Of a stretch of 64,000 nucleotides of DNA, positions 24,901 through 34,319 are shown piece after piece. The first letter of the stretch is position 1; the number at the start of each line of letters is the position of its first letter. Both the position numbers and the translations under genes were made by a program. This DNA is from Xiphydria camelus. Lineage: Eukaryota > Arthropoda > Insecta > Hymenoptera > Xiphydriidae. Under the pieces are notes generated by a model that did not search any database, was not told where the DNA came from, and was given only the letters and a program-made list of their open reading frames with translations. The DNA is taken from contig OY783196.1 in NCBI GenBank assembly GCA_963678675.1, positions 26,886,827-26,950,826 of the forward strand. Reading direction: 5' to 3'.

Positions 24901-25222
24901 AAAAAAAAATGAACGAATAGGTAAAATGGAACAAGAGTTTTATGTATATCCGTTATTATAACTGATATACATAAAACTCTTGTTTCATTTTACCTTTTCG
25001 TTCATTTTTTTTACTACATTTTACTACAACCTGATGAAAATTTCACCATTAATTGCTTTGTCATTTTTTTGGTTTATCATACACTGTGTGATTAATAATG
25101 ACGCTTATCATACTAAATCTCAAAATGGTACTTACAGTGGCGTTAGATGTATTAATTGAAATGAGTTTTGGCGGGGGTGTCTTTGGCGTTTCATTTCTAA
25201 AACTTGTACTGGTCGAATAATC
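21985..25222 (-). CDS. 3' part of a minus-strand gene with four tandem mini-exons
   Basis: Terminal exon 21985-22137 (acceptor TTGCAG, stop TAA) encodes 50 residues beginning STRSSEIDHSRSVVNEP and including RAPPLPRIQRRPVDN. Upstream are four homologous mini-exons, each with AG acceptor and GTAAGT donor: 22315-22413 (99 bases), 23426-23512, 24226-24312 and 25136-25222 (87 bases each). All start and end in phase 0. They encode variants of one Ser/Thr/Asn/Pro-rich peptide around SASFRNETPNTPPPN (for example DYSTSASFRNETLNTPPP, NDSTSASFRNETPNTPPP). The 5' end is not established. The gag-like exons B at 27138-27518 and 31912-32292 end in phase 0 on the same strand and could splice here, but this is speculative. 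The predicted peptide is disordered; NxT/NxS sequons are frequent. No family recognised. Confidence 0.55.
22985..23135 (+). pseudogene. Exon-like segment E, copy 1 (broken)
   Basis: A plus-strand segment reads HRPTAVYTISKNEA, then VKVPELEQNT and an in-frame TAA, ending at GACGGT/GTAAGTGG, a good donor. A second copy at 24705-24855 has the same TAA and a destroyed donor (GGTTTAAGT). A third, inverted copy at 30905-31060 lacks the TAA and keeps GGT/GTAAGTG. No clear acceptor is visible in any copy, so this may be an old exon or only a conserved repeat segment. Confidence 0.3.
23199..23291. repeat. Near-perfect 93-base palindrome
   Basis: Arms AACGAAAAGGTAAAATGGAA... and its reverse complement flank an AT-only loop, forming a long hairpin. 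It sits at a boundary between two tandem units. A related palindrome lies at 24911-25003, and a half-copy near 24062-24110. Confidence 0.9.
24911..25003. repeat. Second copy of the 93-base palindrome
   Basis: Arms GAACGAATAGGTAAAATGGA... and the reverse complement ending TACCTTTTCGTTC. It is flanked by A-rich and T-rich tracts and separates mini-exon units three and four. Confidence 0.9.
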
Positions 25223-25508
25223 CTATAAAGGAGAATACAAATAAATTTAATAATAAACAGAAGTCATTCAGGCAATTAAACATTGAAAACAGAGTAAGTT
25301 ACTAATTTTTTCTTTCGTTATCAGGTGTTGTATTTCATTGTACGTCAACGAAATATATTCACTATTTAAAAAGTTTCTGTAGAACGTAAATCTTTAAAAC
25401 GTTTAAATGTATAATCTCGATTCATCCTATAGTTTATCTACTTTAATCCGTAGTTTATATTTAGTAGTGCATTTCTTTTCCAACAAACTTTTAATGCGTG
25501 TGGGTATA

Positions 25509-25773
25509 GCGTGGATCATTTTCAATTACAGTGTGGCCATATTCGGGTAACGTCGGATATACGATAGATTCGATTTACTGGCAGTATCTTCCACACAATT
25601 AATTTCTTGCGGAGCTCTGTTTACGATCGTTTTTTGTGAAATCTATGAGTTTTATCTATGTATATAGGTGTACCACTTTGCTTCCGCCGTTTTCCTAATA
25701 TTGAGATATCGAATCTATCGTGTATCCGACGTTACCCGAATATGGCCACACTGTAAGTGTAAATGATCCACGC
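25509..25773. mobile_element. 265-bp MITE with ~65-bp inverted repeats and TA target
   Basis: Left end GCGTGGATCATTTTCAATTA mirrors the right end ...AAATGATCCACGC over about 65 bases (shared core CAGTGTGGCCATATTCGGGT). TA flanks both sides (25507-25508, 25774-25775), as in Tc1/mariner-type elements. No coding capacity. The interior contains CTTTGCTTCCGCCG, also found in the short element at 28906-28982, so the two may be related. Confidence 0.85.
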
Positions 25774-26142
25774 TACGCAATTATTATTATTACTATTTAA
25801 TGTTAATAATTTTGACATAAGCAGCTTGTGAGACTTATATTTCCAATATCTGTACTTTTTTATTTTCCCATATTTACATTATACAGAGAGAGAATCTAAA
25901 TTTTCGTCTCGTTACCTAAGTTTAAGGGTTTCAAGAGATTAGTTAATGAACGTATTGGAGATATCATAGTTCATTAGAAAAATATACATAATCTCTCTCA
26001 CAAATATTAATAATTTATAAAGCTTCTAAATGTAATACATGCTCATATAAATATTATCATTTTTAATTTCTCTTTATTTATAGAATATATCAAAATTATT
26101 AACATGAAATAGTACACTATTTTTTCCGCTGAACCTGTTATA

Positions 26143-26730
26143 CAGGGTGTCCCGGAAAATGTGGGAAATCTCTCGGGATTCAGATAGAGCATGAAAAAAT
26201 AAGATGACAAGTTCCTATAAATTTTTTTTCTACAGGCCCTCCTTACGAAAATTCAAAAATACGGGAAATGTACGACAAGGTGACATGGTCTTATCGTTTA
26301 TTATTATTTTTCTCGAAAACGGTCCACTTTATCGACAATAAGAAAGAGTAGCTTTTTTTTAGTGTAAGGTTCAAGCTACCTTATTTTTATTGTTCTAAGT
26401 CTTTATCACACAGGGTGTTAAAAATTTAGGCATTAAGTTGTAAAACTTAGTCCGCCTCTGGCAAATTAAACAAGCTAATAATGTGTCAAGGACATTATTT
26501 CAAGCGGTCCTTAGTAGTATCTAACACACACACACATGTTCAAATTTTATAAAATTCTATTAAGTACTTTGAAAGTCATTCAAGAAAAACAGATTTCCAG
26601 CGGCGTCCTTCAGGGACAAATATCTTCGTAGGGAGGGCCTGTAGGGAAAAAATGTATAGGAACTTGTCATTTTATTTTTTCATGCTCTATTTGAATCCGG
26701 GAGATTTCCCACATTTTCCGGGACACCCTG
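26143..26730. mobile_element. 588-bp MITE with ~100-bp inverted repeats (CAGGGTGTCCC type)
   Basis: Both ends begin CAGGGTGTCCCGGAAAATGT on opposite strands and remain alignable for about 99 bases to GGCCCTCC. Flanked by TA at 26141-26142 and 26731-26732. The interior has an extra CACAGGGTGTTAAAA motif (about 26409-26424), perhaps a nested or rearranged end, and a short CA run. Non-coding; likely mobilised by a mariner-type transposase. Confidence 0.88.
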
Positions 26731-26882
26731 TAGATAATGTATGTAAACTATAGATATATTATTTCCTTAAAATTTCAACATGTAAATAGAACGTAAATAC
26801 TATAGCGCATATGGACCAATATTTTGAAGTCTATTTTTTACTGAAATTATTTCAGTTTTGAAGTTTTTTCTTCTCCAACATA

Positions 26883-28048
26883 TTACGAGATAATATCATT
26901 GTTTTGCACCTTCACGTATTTGTTGATTTGGCTGAAGGGACCAGCTTGGTTTCTTTCATGTTTCTGAAAGGAAGAGATCATTTTAACAAGCGACGGAAAG
27001 ATGGATAACAGTAGTACGATTTATAATATTTAACTAATATCACCAGTCGGCCAGCTATCAGGGTTTGCTAACAGATGTGTTAATCTCATAATATAGAAAT
27101 AAGAGATATCCTGTGCTCGATAAATGCTTGTCCGTACCTTAGTCGGACACATATGGGTATAGTGGCAAAGTTCATTGCACGTATTGCACCTCTTCCCCCA
27201 AGCAGGGCAATTTCTCATCTCGTGAGTTTTACCGCACCGCCAACAAACTCTTTTTTTAGGAGGATAACTCCAAGTTATGCTGGTTGACGACTGAGTAGCA
27301 GGATCACTAGATTCTGAATTCGCATTGCTTTTGTACATCTCTCTCATCTTTTCAGTATCCATTTCATGGATCTGATAGATTATAACAAGCTTTGCTAAAT
27401 CTAAATCATTTTCATTGAGTAACTTTTTAACCAGAATTTTATCCTTGATATCAACGATTATTCGGTCGCGGATAAGACTATCCGTGAGATCGCCAAAATT
27501 GCAGGACTTAGCGAGGGTCTGAAAAATGCAAGAACTTTGATATTGTTATCAAATGTAGGAAGATAAACTGAGGGAAGCAAATACAATACAATTATTATAA
27601 AGAAATCGATAACAGTGGGCTAGTTATGATAAGACTCTAGATAAGTTCATATCGAGTGTAAGAGTTACATATTTAAGAAGACAACGGAATTTACCTTCAG
27701 TTCTTCAATGTAGCATTCAATACTTTCATTCCATTTTTTTGATCTCGTGAAAAATGCGTAACGCTCTTCAGCTTCTTTCTTCGGTGGATTAAAGTATTCG
27801 TCGAATTTCATTAGCAGTACATCTACATCTTCCTTTTCTTCATCGCTTTCAAAAATCATGTTTCCCAGGGCTTCCATACCTACTTTACCCACTAGATTCA
27901 TAAGCATGTATGCCTTCCTCTCTTTACTTTCGTTCATATATCCAGATGCTTTCATGAATATTAGAAAATCCTGTTTCCAGCTGAGCCAATTTTTATCCAT
28001 TGATCCTTTATCATTCAGTGGATCAGGGCGTCGAGCGTGTCCCTCCAT
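26883..28048 (-). CDS. Gag-derived three-exon gene, copy 1 (zinc-knuckle protein)
   Basis: Exons on the minus strand: 27695-28048 (ATG at 28048), 27138-27518, and 26883-26963 (TAA); all junctions are phase 0 with GT-AG ends; 271 aa. Exon 1 opens MEGHARRPDPLNDKGS and has the gag core of Ty3/gypsy-type retrotransposons (WLSWKQDFLIFMKASGY, MLMNLVGKVGMEALGN, FDEYFNPPKKEAEERYAF, SIECYIEELK). Exon 2 continues SCNFGDLTDSLIRDRII and carries two CCHC knuckles: CWRCGKTHEMRNC (CX2CX3HX4C) and CNTCNELCHYTHMC (CX2CX4HX4C). Exon 3 is a short tail (NQAGPFSQINKYVKVQN) that ends earlier than in copy 2. No pol or LTR is seen nearby. RNA or nucleic-acid binding is implied; a host role is unknown. Confidence 0.75.
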
Positions 28049-28359
28049 TTTTTCTAAAAATTATAATAACATACTGACGTTTTTTTCACTTACTATTATC
28101 AGATCTCTATAGGTAATATTAATTGTTATTCATTGTTGTTTTTAATTTTGTTTTCATTTAAAAAAATTTGTTAGTTTTTTAATTAAAAAAAAAACAAAAT
28201 TAAAAGAAAAACAATGGATAATACTTAATATTATAGAGAGACGATAATGGTAAGTAAAAAACGTCAGTTACTGTATGAATTTCAAGATCAAGCAATTTAG
28301 CGAAATTGCGTTCCTTCCTTGGAAAGATATGGAATGGTATATTTTAACATTAATATTGT

Positions 28360-28740
28360 AATAGGTACAAATTTAATCTTATACCTAGTATAAAATGTTT
28401 GTTTACGCAGTTAAATAATTTTAGGAGGGCAGATTGTAGAATATTGTAATTCTGTAGCAGCTGGAAATTCTTCATATCAGTGCTTTGAAATATTTTGTTA
28501 TAGTGAATGTATCAGGAATTAATTATCCCTTGTAGCTATTAATGTATACCTATACCTATATTTTCTCGTTAATTCAATTATTTATAGATATTTTAACACT
28601 TTACTTTTCCAGTGGATTATAATAATGTACACTATTCTTCTTGAATTTATCGCAGAACTAAGAATTTACAATTGACTATTACCATCAACTGCCTCCAATG
28701 CACGCTCTGTAGTCAAATTTGATCCCATTCTGGAAAGTTT
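28360..28740. repeat. Dispersed duplicate block (copy 1 of 3)
   Basis: The block with GGAGGGCAGATTGTAGA, TCTGTAGCAGCTGGAAATTC and GTATCAGGAATTAATTATCC recurs at about 29565-29930 and 33320-33640. It lies upstream of the gag-like genes, so part of the duplication includes their 5' flank. These copies give the empty sites used to prove the insertions at 28906, 28992 and 29936. Confidence 0.8.
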
Positions 28741-28905
28741 TTTTAAGTTAAAAAAAACAACAAAATTAAAAGAATAACAACGGATAATATAATATTATAG
28801 AGTATACGATAATAGTAAGTAAAAAACGTCAGTTATTGTATCATTATTTTCAAGATCAAGCAAGTTAGCGAAATTGCGTCCTTTCTCAGAACATATGGAA
28901 TGGTA

Positions 28906-28982
28906 ATAGGTGTACAACTTTGCTTCCGCCGTTTTTTCATAAGCAATCTATAGGTAAACGGCGGAAGCAAAGTTGTATACAT
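28906..28982. mobile_element. 77-bp hairpin MITE with TA target duplication
   Basis: Arms ATAGGTGTACAACTTTGCTT / ...AGCAAAGTTGTATACAT enclose a short loop. The paralogous block at about 28330 reads GGAATGGTATATTT without the insert, and here GGAATGGTA / TATATTT flank it, giving a TA target duplication. Related by sequence to the interior of the element at 25509-25773. Confidence 0.8.
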
Positions 28983-28991
28983 TATATTTAA

Positions 28992-29549
28992 CCTTTTAGA
29001 TACGGTACGCCACTATAGTGGCTTCCACGGATAGCATCAATAATTGAAACGGTATGCCACTATGGTGGCATTCCGCCGAGATACTCTATTTTTATGGAAC
29101 ACCACTATAGTGGCTTTTGTGGATAGCACCAATTTGGATGGTACAACACTATAGTAACTTTCATGGATATCATAATTTTGGATGGTATTATACGTTTTTT
29201 GCTTTATTTCTCATTTGTTTCGCCTAAACCACATTTCCTGACAATATCAAAACTGTCGTTGAAGAGTACACGTGTCAAAGAAATTGGTAGAGGCATTCGG
29301 AGTGCGCACCGAAGGGCATGGGTTCATACATTTTTCTACTTTCAACGCACAAAAGTGTTTTAAAATCCCAACAAGTCCGGATTGTTTTCGGACGACGGAA
29401 ATATATAAAAAAATTATAATTTATTCACATTTAGAACTATTTCTACGTAATGTTGTAGTGGAAATCGTCATGAACGGTTTTTGTGCCATCCGCGGCCAGG
29501 CGCGCCCCAGGGGTACCCACTTGCTAACGAGCGCGCCCTACCTAAAAGG
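28992..29549. mobile_element. piggyBac-type non-autonomous element (TTAA target)
   Basis: Flanked by TTAA at 28988-28991 and 29550-29553. Ends are CCTTTTAGATACGGTACG and the inverted CCTTTTAGGTAGGGCGCG. The empty site is visible in the paralogous block near 28345 (ATATTTTAACATTAATATTG). The left part holds four ~45-bp spaced copies of the palindrome GCCACTATAGTGGC. No intact transposase; the open frames inside are short and unrecognised. Confidence 0.85.
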
Positions 29550-29935
29550 TTAAACATTAATATTGCAATAGGTACAAATTTAATTTTAGAGTATAAAATG
29601 TCTGTACACGCACTTAAATAATTTTAGGAGGGTAAACTGTAGAGTATTATAATTCTGTAGCAGCTGGAAATTCTTCAGGGCTTTGAAATTGTTTGTTATA
29701 GTGAACGTATCAGGAATTAATTATCCGTTGTAGCTATTACTGTATACCTCTATGTATATATTTTCTCGTTAATTCAATTACTTACGAGTATTTCGACACT
29801 TTACTTTTCCAGCGGATTATAATAACGTACACTATTCTTCTTGAATTTATCGCAGAACTAAGAATTTGCAATTGACTATTACCATCAACTCTCTACTTAT
29901 CACCAATGCACACACTGCAGTTCAATGTAATCTTA

Positions 29936-30284
29936 GGCCCGCTGCACACGTCCGTCTTTTAACCGTGCGGTACCGCTGCGGTGCCGGAATTGCGGTCGGT
30001 GATACCATAGATAGATTGTAGCGCTGCACACACACCTCCGGTGACGTTGCGGCGCCATGCGTTCCTCTTGCGGCAGTCTTTCGCCGCAGTTCCCCACGAC
30101 ACCGCAACGATACCGCACACGCACCTCCGGCTTCTCAGTACTTTCCCGTCTATAGAGTGCATTGAATTGCTGCGGCAACGCAGCGGCACCGCAACGACGT
30201 GTGCACCGGGACTGATATCACCAACCGCAATTCCGGCACCGCAGCGGTACCGCACGGTTAAAAGACGGACGTGTGCAGCGGGCC
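29936..30284. mobile_element. PIF/Harbinger-like MITE, 349 bp, TTA target
   Basis: Ends GGCCCGCTGCACACGTCCGT and its inverted copy, with inverted repeats continuing about 75-80 bases (CCGTGCGGTACCGCTGCGGT...). Flanked by TTA (29933-29935, 30285-30287). The paralogous block near 33628 has GTGATCTCATTCTGG without the insert, confirming a 3-bp target. GC-rich in an AT-rich neighbourhood; interior is itself partly self-complementary. Non-coding. Confidence 0.88.
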
Positions 30285-30299
30285 TTATTCTGGAAATCA

Positions 30300-30900
30300 C
30301 AGAACTGATAACAGCTACCTACTCCGAAATGTCGGACTTTGCCCAAAAGTCGTTGGATGCGTGCAAGCGCTCCAAAATAGTATGCCAAAAGTTGCTACAT
30401 CATGCTGAGTAAATTCTCGATATTTTTAAGCTGTTACGTTTGTACGATTTCCTCACTATGAACCTGTAGGAATGTGCAGTTTTCAAAATAAACAAAAGAC
30501 GCTTTTCTTCACTTGTATCTCGTTGAACTTACAAAATAATGCTCAGACATTTTAATTACAAAGTATAGTAAAAAAAGGGGGAAAAACCTACGACATTCCA
30601 TAGATAGGTAGATATTTGTTTTGTCTTAAGCTCTCTTTTGACGCACGTAAATAATCCGTAAGCGCTGTTTTCAAATGTTACATTAACCTACCGAAAATAG
30701 ATAAATTCAATTTACTTGATGGTTTGGGCATTACCTATTTTCCAAACAATTCAGTTCTTGCGGAGCTATATTTACGATCTTTTTCTGTGAAATATATGAA
30801 TTTTACCTATGTAATTACGTAATTGACGTACATCAAATTCTTGTTCAATTTTACCTTTTTGTTTAATAATTTATTTGTCAGATAGTTAAAAAAACATAAT
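30300..30900. other. Diverged duplicate flank; no gene supported
   Basis: Contains a short open tail (SEMSDFAQKSLDACKRSKIV... stop near 30412) that has a frame-broken relative at 33640-33765, and a half-copy of the palindrome seen at 33902-34077. I cannot support a gene here. Confidence 0.3.
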
Positions 30901-30904
30901 ATAC

Positions 30905-31060
30905 CTATACACTTACACCGTTTTGAATCGCTTTATTTTTAATTATCGGTGATGATGTATTTTGCTCTAGTTCTAGTACTTTAACTGTCGGTACTTCGGT
31001 AGAAGGCGGCTTCGTTTTTTGAAGCGTACAAACAGCAGTGGGGCGATGTGGAATTTATTG
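30905..31060 (-). other. Exon-like segment E, copy 3 (open frame, good donor)
   Basis: Minus-strand segment reading HRPTAVCTLQKTKPPSTEVP, then VKVLELEQNTSSPIIKN, ending AACGGT/GTAAGTG. It lacks the premature TAA of the two plus-strand copies at 22985 and 24705. I see no acceptor immediately upstream in this frame (a TAA lies just before it), so its use as an exon is unproven. Confidence 0.3.
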
Positions 31061-31602
31061 TTAATTTACATTGGTATTTTCTCTTGTAAGTATATTATTT
31101 CCTTGCAAGAAAACATGAAAAAATTACGTTCATTTTTTTTCGAAAAACTCCATTTTTAACATAAGCAGCCTGTGAGATTTATTATTTCCATATTATCTGT
31201 ATTTTTTTCTTATTTTTCTATACATTATATAGAGAATCAAAGTTTTTGTCTTGTTACCTAAGTTTAAGGGTTTTAAGAGATTAGTTAATGAATGTGTTGG
31301 AGATGATAGTTCATTAGAAAAGTATACATAATCAGAAATATTAATAATTTATAAGTTATAAAGCTTTTCTAAATGTAATACATACTAATACAGATGTTAT
31401 CATTTTTAACTTCTCTTTATTCATAGAATATATCAAAATTATTTGTTAATTATTAAATTGTACACAATTTTTTCCGTTAAACGCCCTATACCTAGATAAC
31501 GTACAATTTTATTTCTTTAAAAATGCGACATGTAAATAGAACGTAAATAATACCATAGCGCTTGTGGACCAATATTTTTAAGTTTTTTTTACTGAAATTA
31601 TT

Positions 31603-33005
31603 TCATTTTTGAAGTTTTTTCTTCTCCAGCATATTACGGAAAAATGCTTCTTCAACGTTACTGTTTTGCACCTTCACGGATTTGTTAATTTGGCTGAAGG
31701 GACCAGCTTGGTTTTTCTGAAAGGAAGAGATCAAAATGATTAAGAGGTTAAAATAACAGAAACGATGGAAAAATGGATAACAGTAGTACGATTTATAATA
31801 TTTAACTAATATCACCAGTCGGCCAGCTATCAGGGTTTGCTAACAGATGTGTTTTAATCTCGTAATATAGAAATAAAAGATATCCTGTGCTCAATAAATG
31901 CTTGTCCGTACCTTAGTCTGACACATATGGGCATAGTGGCCAGATTCATTGCACGTACTGCACTTCTTCCCCCAAGCAGGGCATTTTCCTCTCTCGTGAG
32001 TTTTACCACACCGCCAACAACCTTTATTTTTAGGAGGACAACTCGAAGTCATGCTACTTGACGACTGAGTAGCAGAAACATTAGATTCTGAATTCACTTT
32101 GCTTTTGTACATTTCTTTCATCTTTTCAGTATCCATTTCATGGGATTGATAGATCATAACAACCTTTTCTAAATCCAAATTCTTTTCGTTGAGTAACTTT
32201 TTACGCAGAATTTTATCCTTGATATCAATGATTACTCGGTCACGGATAAGACTATCAGTGAGATCGCCAAAATTGCAGCTTTTAGCAAGGGTCTGAAAAA
32301 TACAAGAACTCTGGTATTGTTATCAAATGTAGGAAGATGAACCGAGGGAAGCTTGTTTTATTCATTTTTGGTAGTCTCAAATAAAATACAATTATTATAA
32401 AGAAATCGATAACAGAGGGCTAGTAATGATAAGACTCTAGATAAGTTCATATCAAGTGTAAGAGTTACATATCGATACTTTACTTTGAAAACCTCGTAAG
32501 TGCAATTTTTGACAAAAATGCCATTTATAGCTTACTGTGTTCAGATTTTAAACCTTAACACAGTAAGCTATAAATGGCATTTTTGTCAAAAATTGCACTT
32601 ACGAGGTTTTCAAAGTAAGGTATCGATATTTAAGAAGACAACAGAATTTACCTTCAGTTCTTCAATGTAGCATTCGATACTTTCATTGCATTTTTTTGAT
32701 CTCGTGAAAAATGCGTAACGCTCTTCAGTTTCTTTCTTTGGTGGGTTAAAGTATTCATCAAATTTTATGAGCAGTATATACATATCTTCCTTTTCTTCAT
32801 CATTTTCAAAAATCATGTTTCCCAGGGCTTCCATACCTACTTTACCCACTAGATTCATAAGCATGTATGCCTTCCTCTCTTTACTTTCGTTCATATATCC
32901 AGATGCTTTCATGAATATTAGAAAATCCTGTTTCCAGCTGAGCCAATTTTTATCCATTGATCCTTTATCACTCAATGGTTCAGGGCGTCGAGCGAGTCCC
33001 TCCAT
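31603..33005 (-). CDS. Gag-derived three-exon gene, copy 2 (zinc-knuckle protein)
   Basis: Exons 32652-33005 (ATG at 33005), 31912-32292 and 31603-31716 (TGA); phase 0 throughout, 282 aa. Exons 1 and 2 have exactly the same lengths (354 and 381 bases) as copy 1. The first exon opens MEGLARRPEPLSDKGS and shares the gag core; exon 2 has knuckles CWRCGKTHERGKC and CSTCNESGHYAHMC, both matching the CCHC pattern. The last exon reads KNQAGPFSQINKSVKVQ and continues to ...RNMLEKKKLQK, 11 residues longer than copy 1. Substitutions between copies leave both frames open. A 153-bp palindromic MITE sits just inside the first intron (32473-32625). No pol, protease or LTR is apparent nearby. Domesticated-gene status is inference. 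Confidence 0.78.
32473..32625. mobile_element. 153-bp near-perfect palindromic MITE
   Basis: Arms CGATACTTTACTTTGAAAAC... and the inverted right end, nearly identical over about 65 bases. The orthologous intron in gag copy 1 (around 27670) reads GAGTTACATATTTAAGAAG with no insert, whereas here ATAT appears on both sides (32469-32472, 32626-32629). The target is ATAT, or TA if the element starts two bases further out. Non-coding. Confidence 0.9.
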
Positions 33006-33901
33006 TTTTTCTAAAGATTATAATAACAAACTGACGTTTTTTGGTTACTATTATCGTATCTCTATATTATTTTTTAAAAGTTGCGTTTTTAATAAAAAAA
33101 AACAAAATTAAAAGAATAACAATGGATAACAATTAATATTATCGAGATACCATAATAGTAAGTAAAAAAAACGTCAGTTACTGTATCAATTTCAAGATCA
33201 AGCAATTTAGCCAAATGGTGTTCCTTCCTTCGAAATACATCATTTCTCCGGAAGACTTGCGACATTGTTCTTTCGGAGAAGCGATATGTAATGGTATATT
33301 TAAACATTAATATAGGAATAGGTACAAATTTAATCTTAGGAGGGCAGATTGTAGAGTATGTATTATAATTCTGTAGCAGCTGGAAATTCTTCAGAGCTTT
33401 GAAATCTTTTGTTATAGGGAACGTATCAGGAATTAATTATCCGTTGTAGCTATTACTGTACATATGTATATATTTTCTCGTTAATTCAATTACTTACAGG
33501 TATTTCGACACTTTACTTTTCCAGCGGATTATAATAATGTACACTATTTTTCTTGAACTTATCGCAGAACTAAGATGTGCAATTGAGTATTACCGTGCCA
33601 CCAATACACACCGCATCCAATGTGATCTCATTCTGGAAATCAGAGAACTTGATAACTATTCGGGATCGTCGAACTTTGCCGAGAAGTCACGATTGGTGGT
33701 ATGCGTAGGTACAAGCACTCCAAAATAGTATGTCAAAAGTTGCTAGATCATGCTGAGTGAATTCTCGATATTTTGAAGCCGTTATGTTTGTATGATTTCT
33801 TCACTATGACTCCGTAGGAATGTGCAGTTTTCGAAATAAACAAGACGCTTTTCTTCGCCTGTGTCCCGCTAAACTTACAAATGTTCAATAGTTATTTTCA
33901 T
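33006..33901. other. Duplicated 5' flank of gag copy 2
   Basis: Homologous to the sequence upstream of copy 1 and to 29565-30420. It contains a 63-codon plus-strand frame at 33537-33728 (starts MYTIFLELIAELR) whose relatives at 28625 and 29830 are broken by stops. I therefore do not call it a gene. Confidence 0.4.
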
Positions 33902-34077
33902 ATATCTATGAAATGCCATATGTTCTCCCTTTTTTCCCCTATACTTTGTAATTAAAATATCCTTTTTGTAAATATCTTTACTTGAAACCGAGGTTTTTGA
34001 CACTGAGTGACAAAAAGATATTTTAATTACAAAGTATAGGGAAAAAAAAGGGAGAACATATGACATTTCATAGATAT
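33902..34077. repeat. Long imperfect palindrome, MITE-like
   Basis: Left arm ATATCTATGAAATGCCATAT and right arm ATATGACATTTCATAGATAT extend inward through TTCTCCC and the shared ATACTTTGTAATTAAAATAT. One arm alone occurs near 30545-30620. Likely a MITE; target duplication not resolved. Confidence 0.75.
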
Positions 34078-34319
34078 TTGTTTTGTTTTAAGCTCTCTTT
34101 TGACGCACGCAAATACTAAAGTGGCAGAGGGCAGGATACGACATCCGTAAGCGCTCTGTTTTCAAATGTTATAACATACTGAAAATACTATTTATTAGGA
34201 GGTTGCATTGATAGCCGCTGTTCTCCTGTAAATGGCTCTAACTACTTATGTCGTGCGCAGCGACTAATACTTCTTGTATCACTCAAAATTATGTACTTCT
34301 ACACTACTTTGATTTTTTA

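Larger units (their letters stand above)
22200..25480. repeat. Four tandem copies of a ~0.8-1.1 kb unit carrying the mini-exons
   Basis: The same sequence block recurs starting near 22205, 23320, 24110 and 25020. Each copy contains a shared stretch (TTAATAATGACGCTTATCAT), the mini-exon on the minus strand, and a downstream tail (TTGTTATCAGGT...). Between copies are conserved spacers with TCACAGGCTGCTTATG and an exon-like segment on the plus strand. Copies have diverged by substitutions and small indels; spacing shrinks from about 1115 to 785 and 910 bases. Confidence 0.85.

Noticed and set aside
25496..30290. CRISPR-like or prokaryotic array reading of the repeated palindromes
   Set aside because: Split genes with GT-AG introns and eukaryotic transposons show this is a eukaryotic genome; the repeats are MITEs and subterminal sites.
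33537..33728. 63-codon plus-strand frame in the gag flank
   Set aside because: Homologous blocks at about 28625 and 29830 carry stops in the same frame, so it is probably not under selection.
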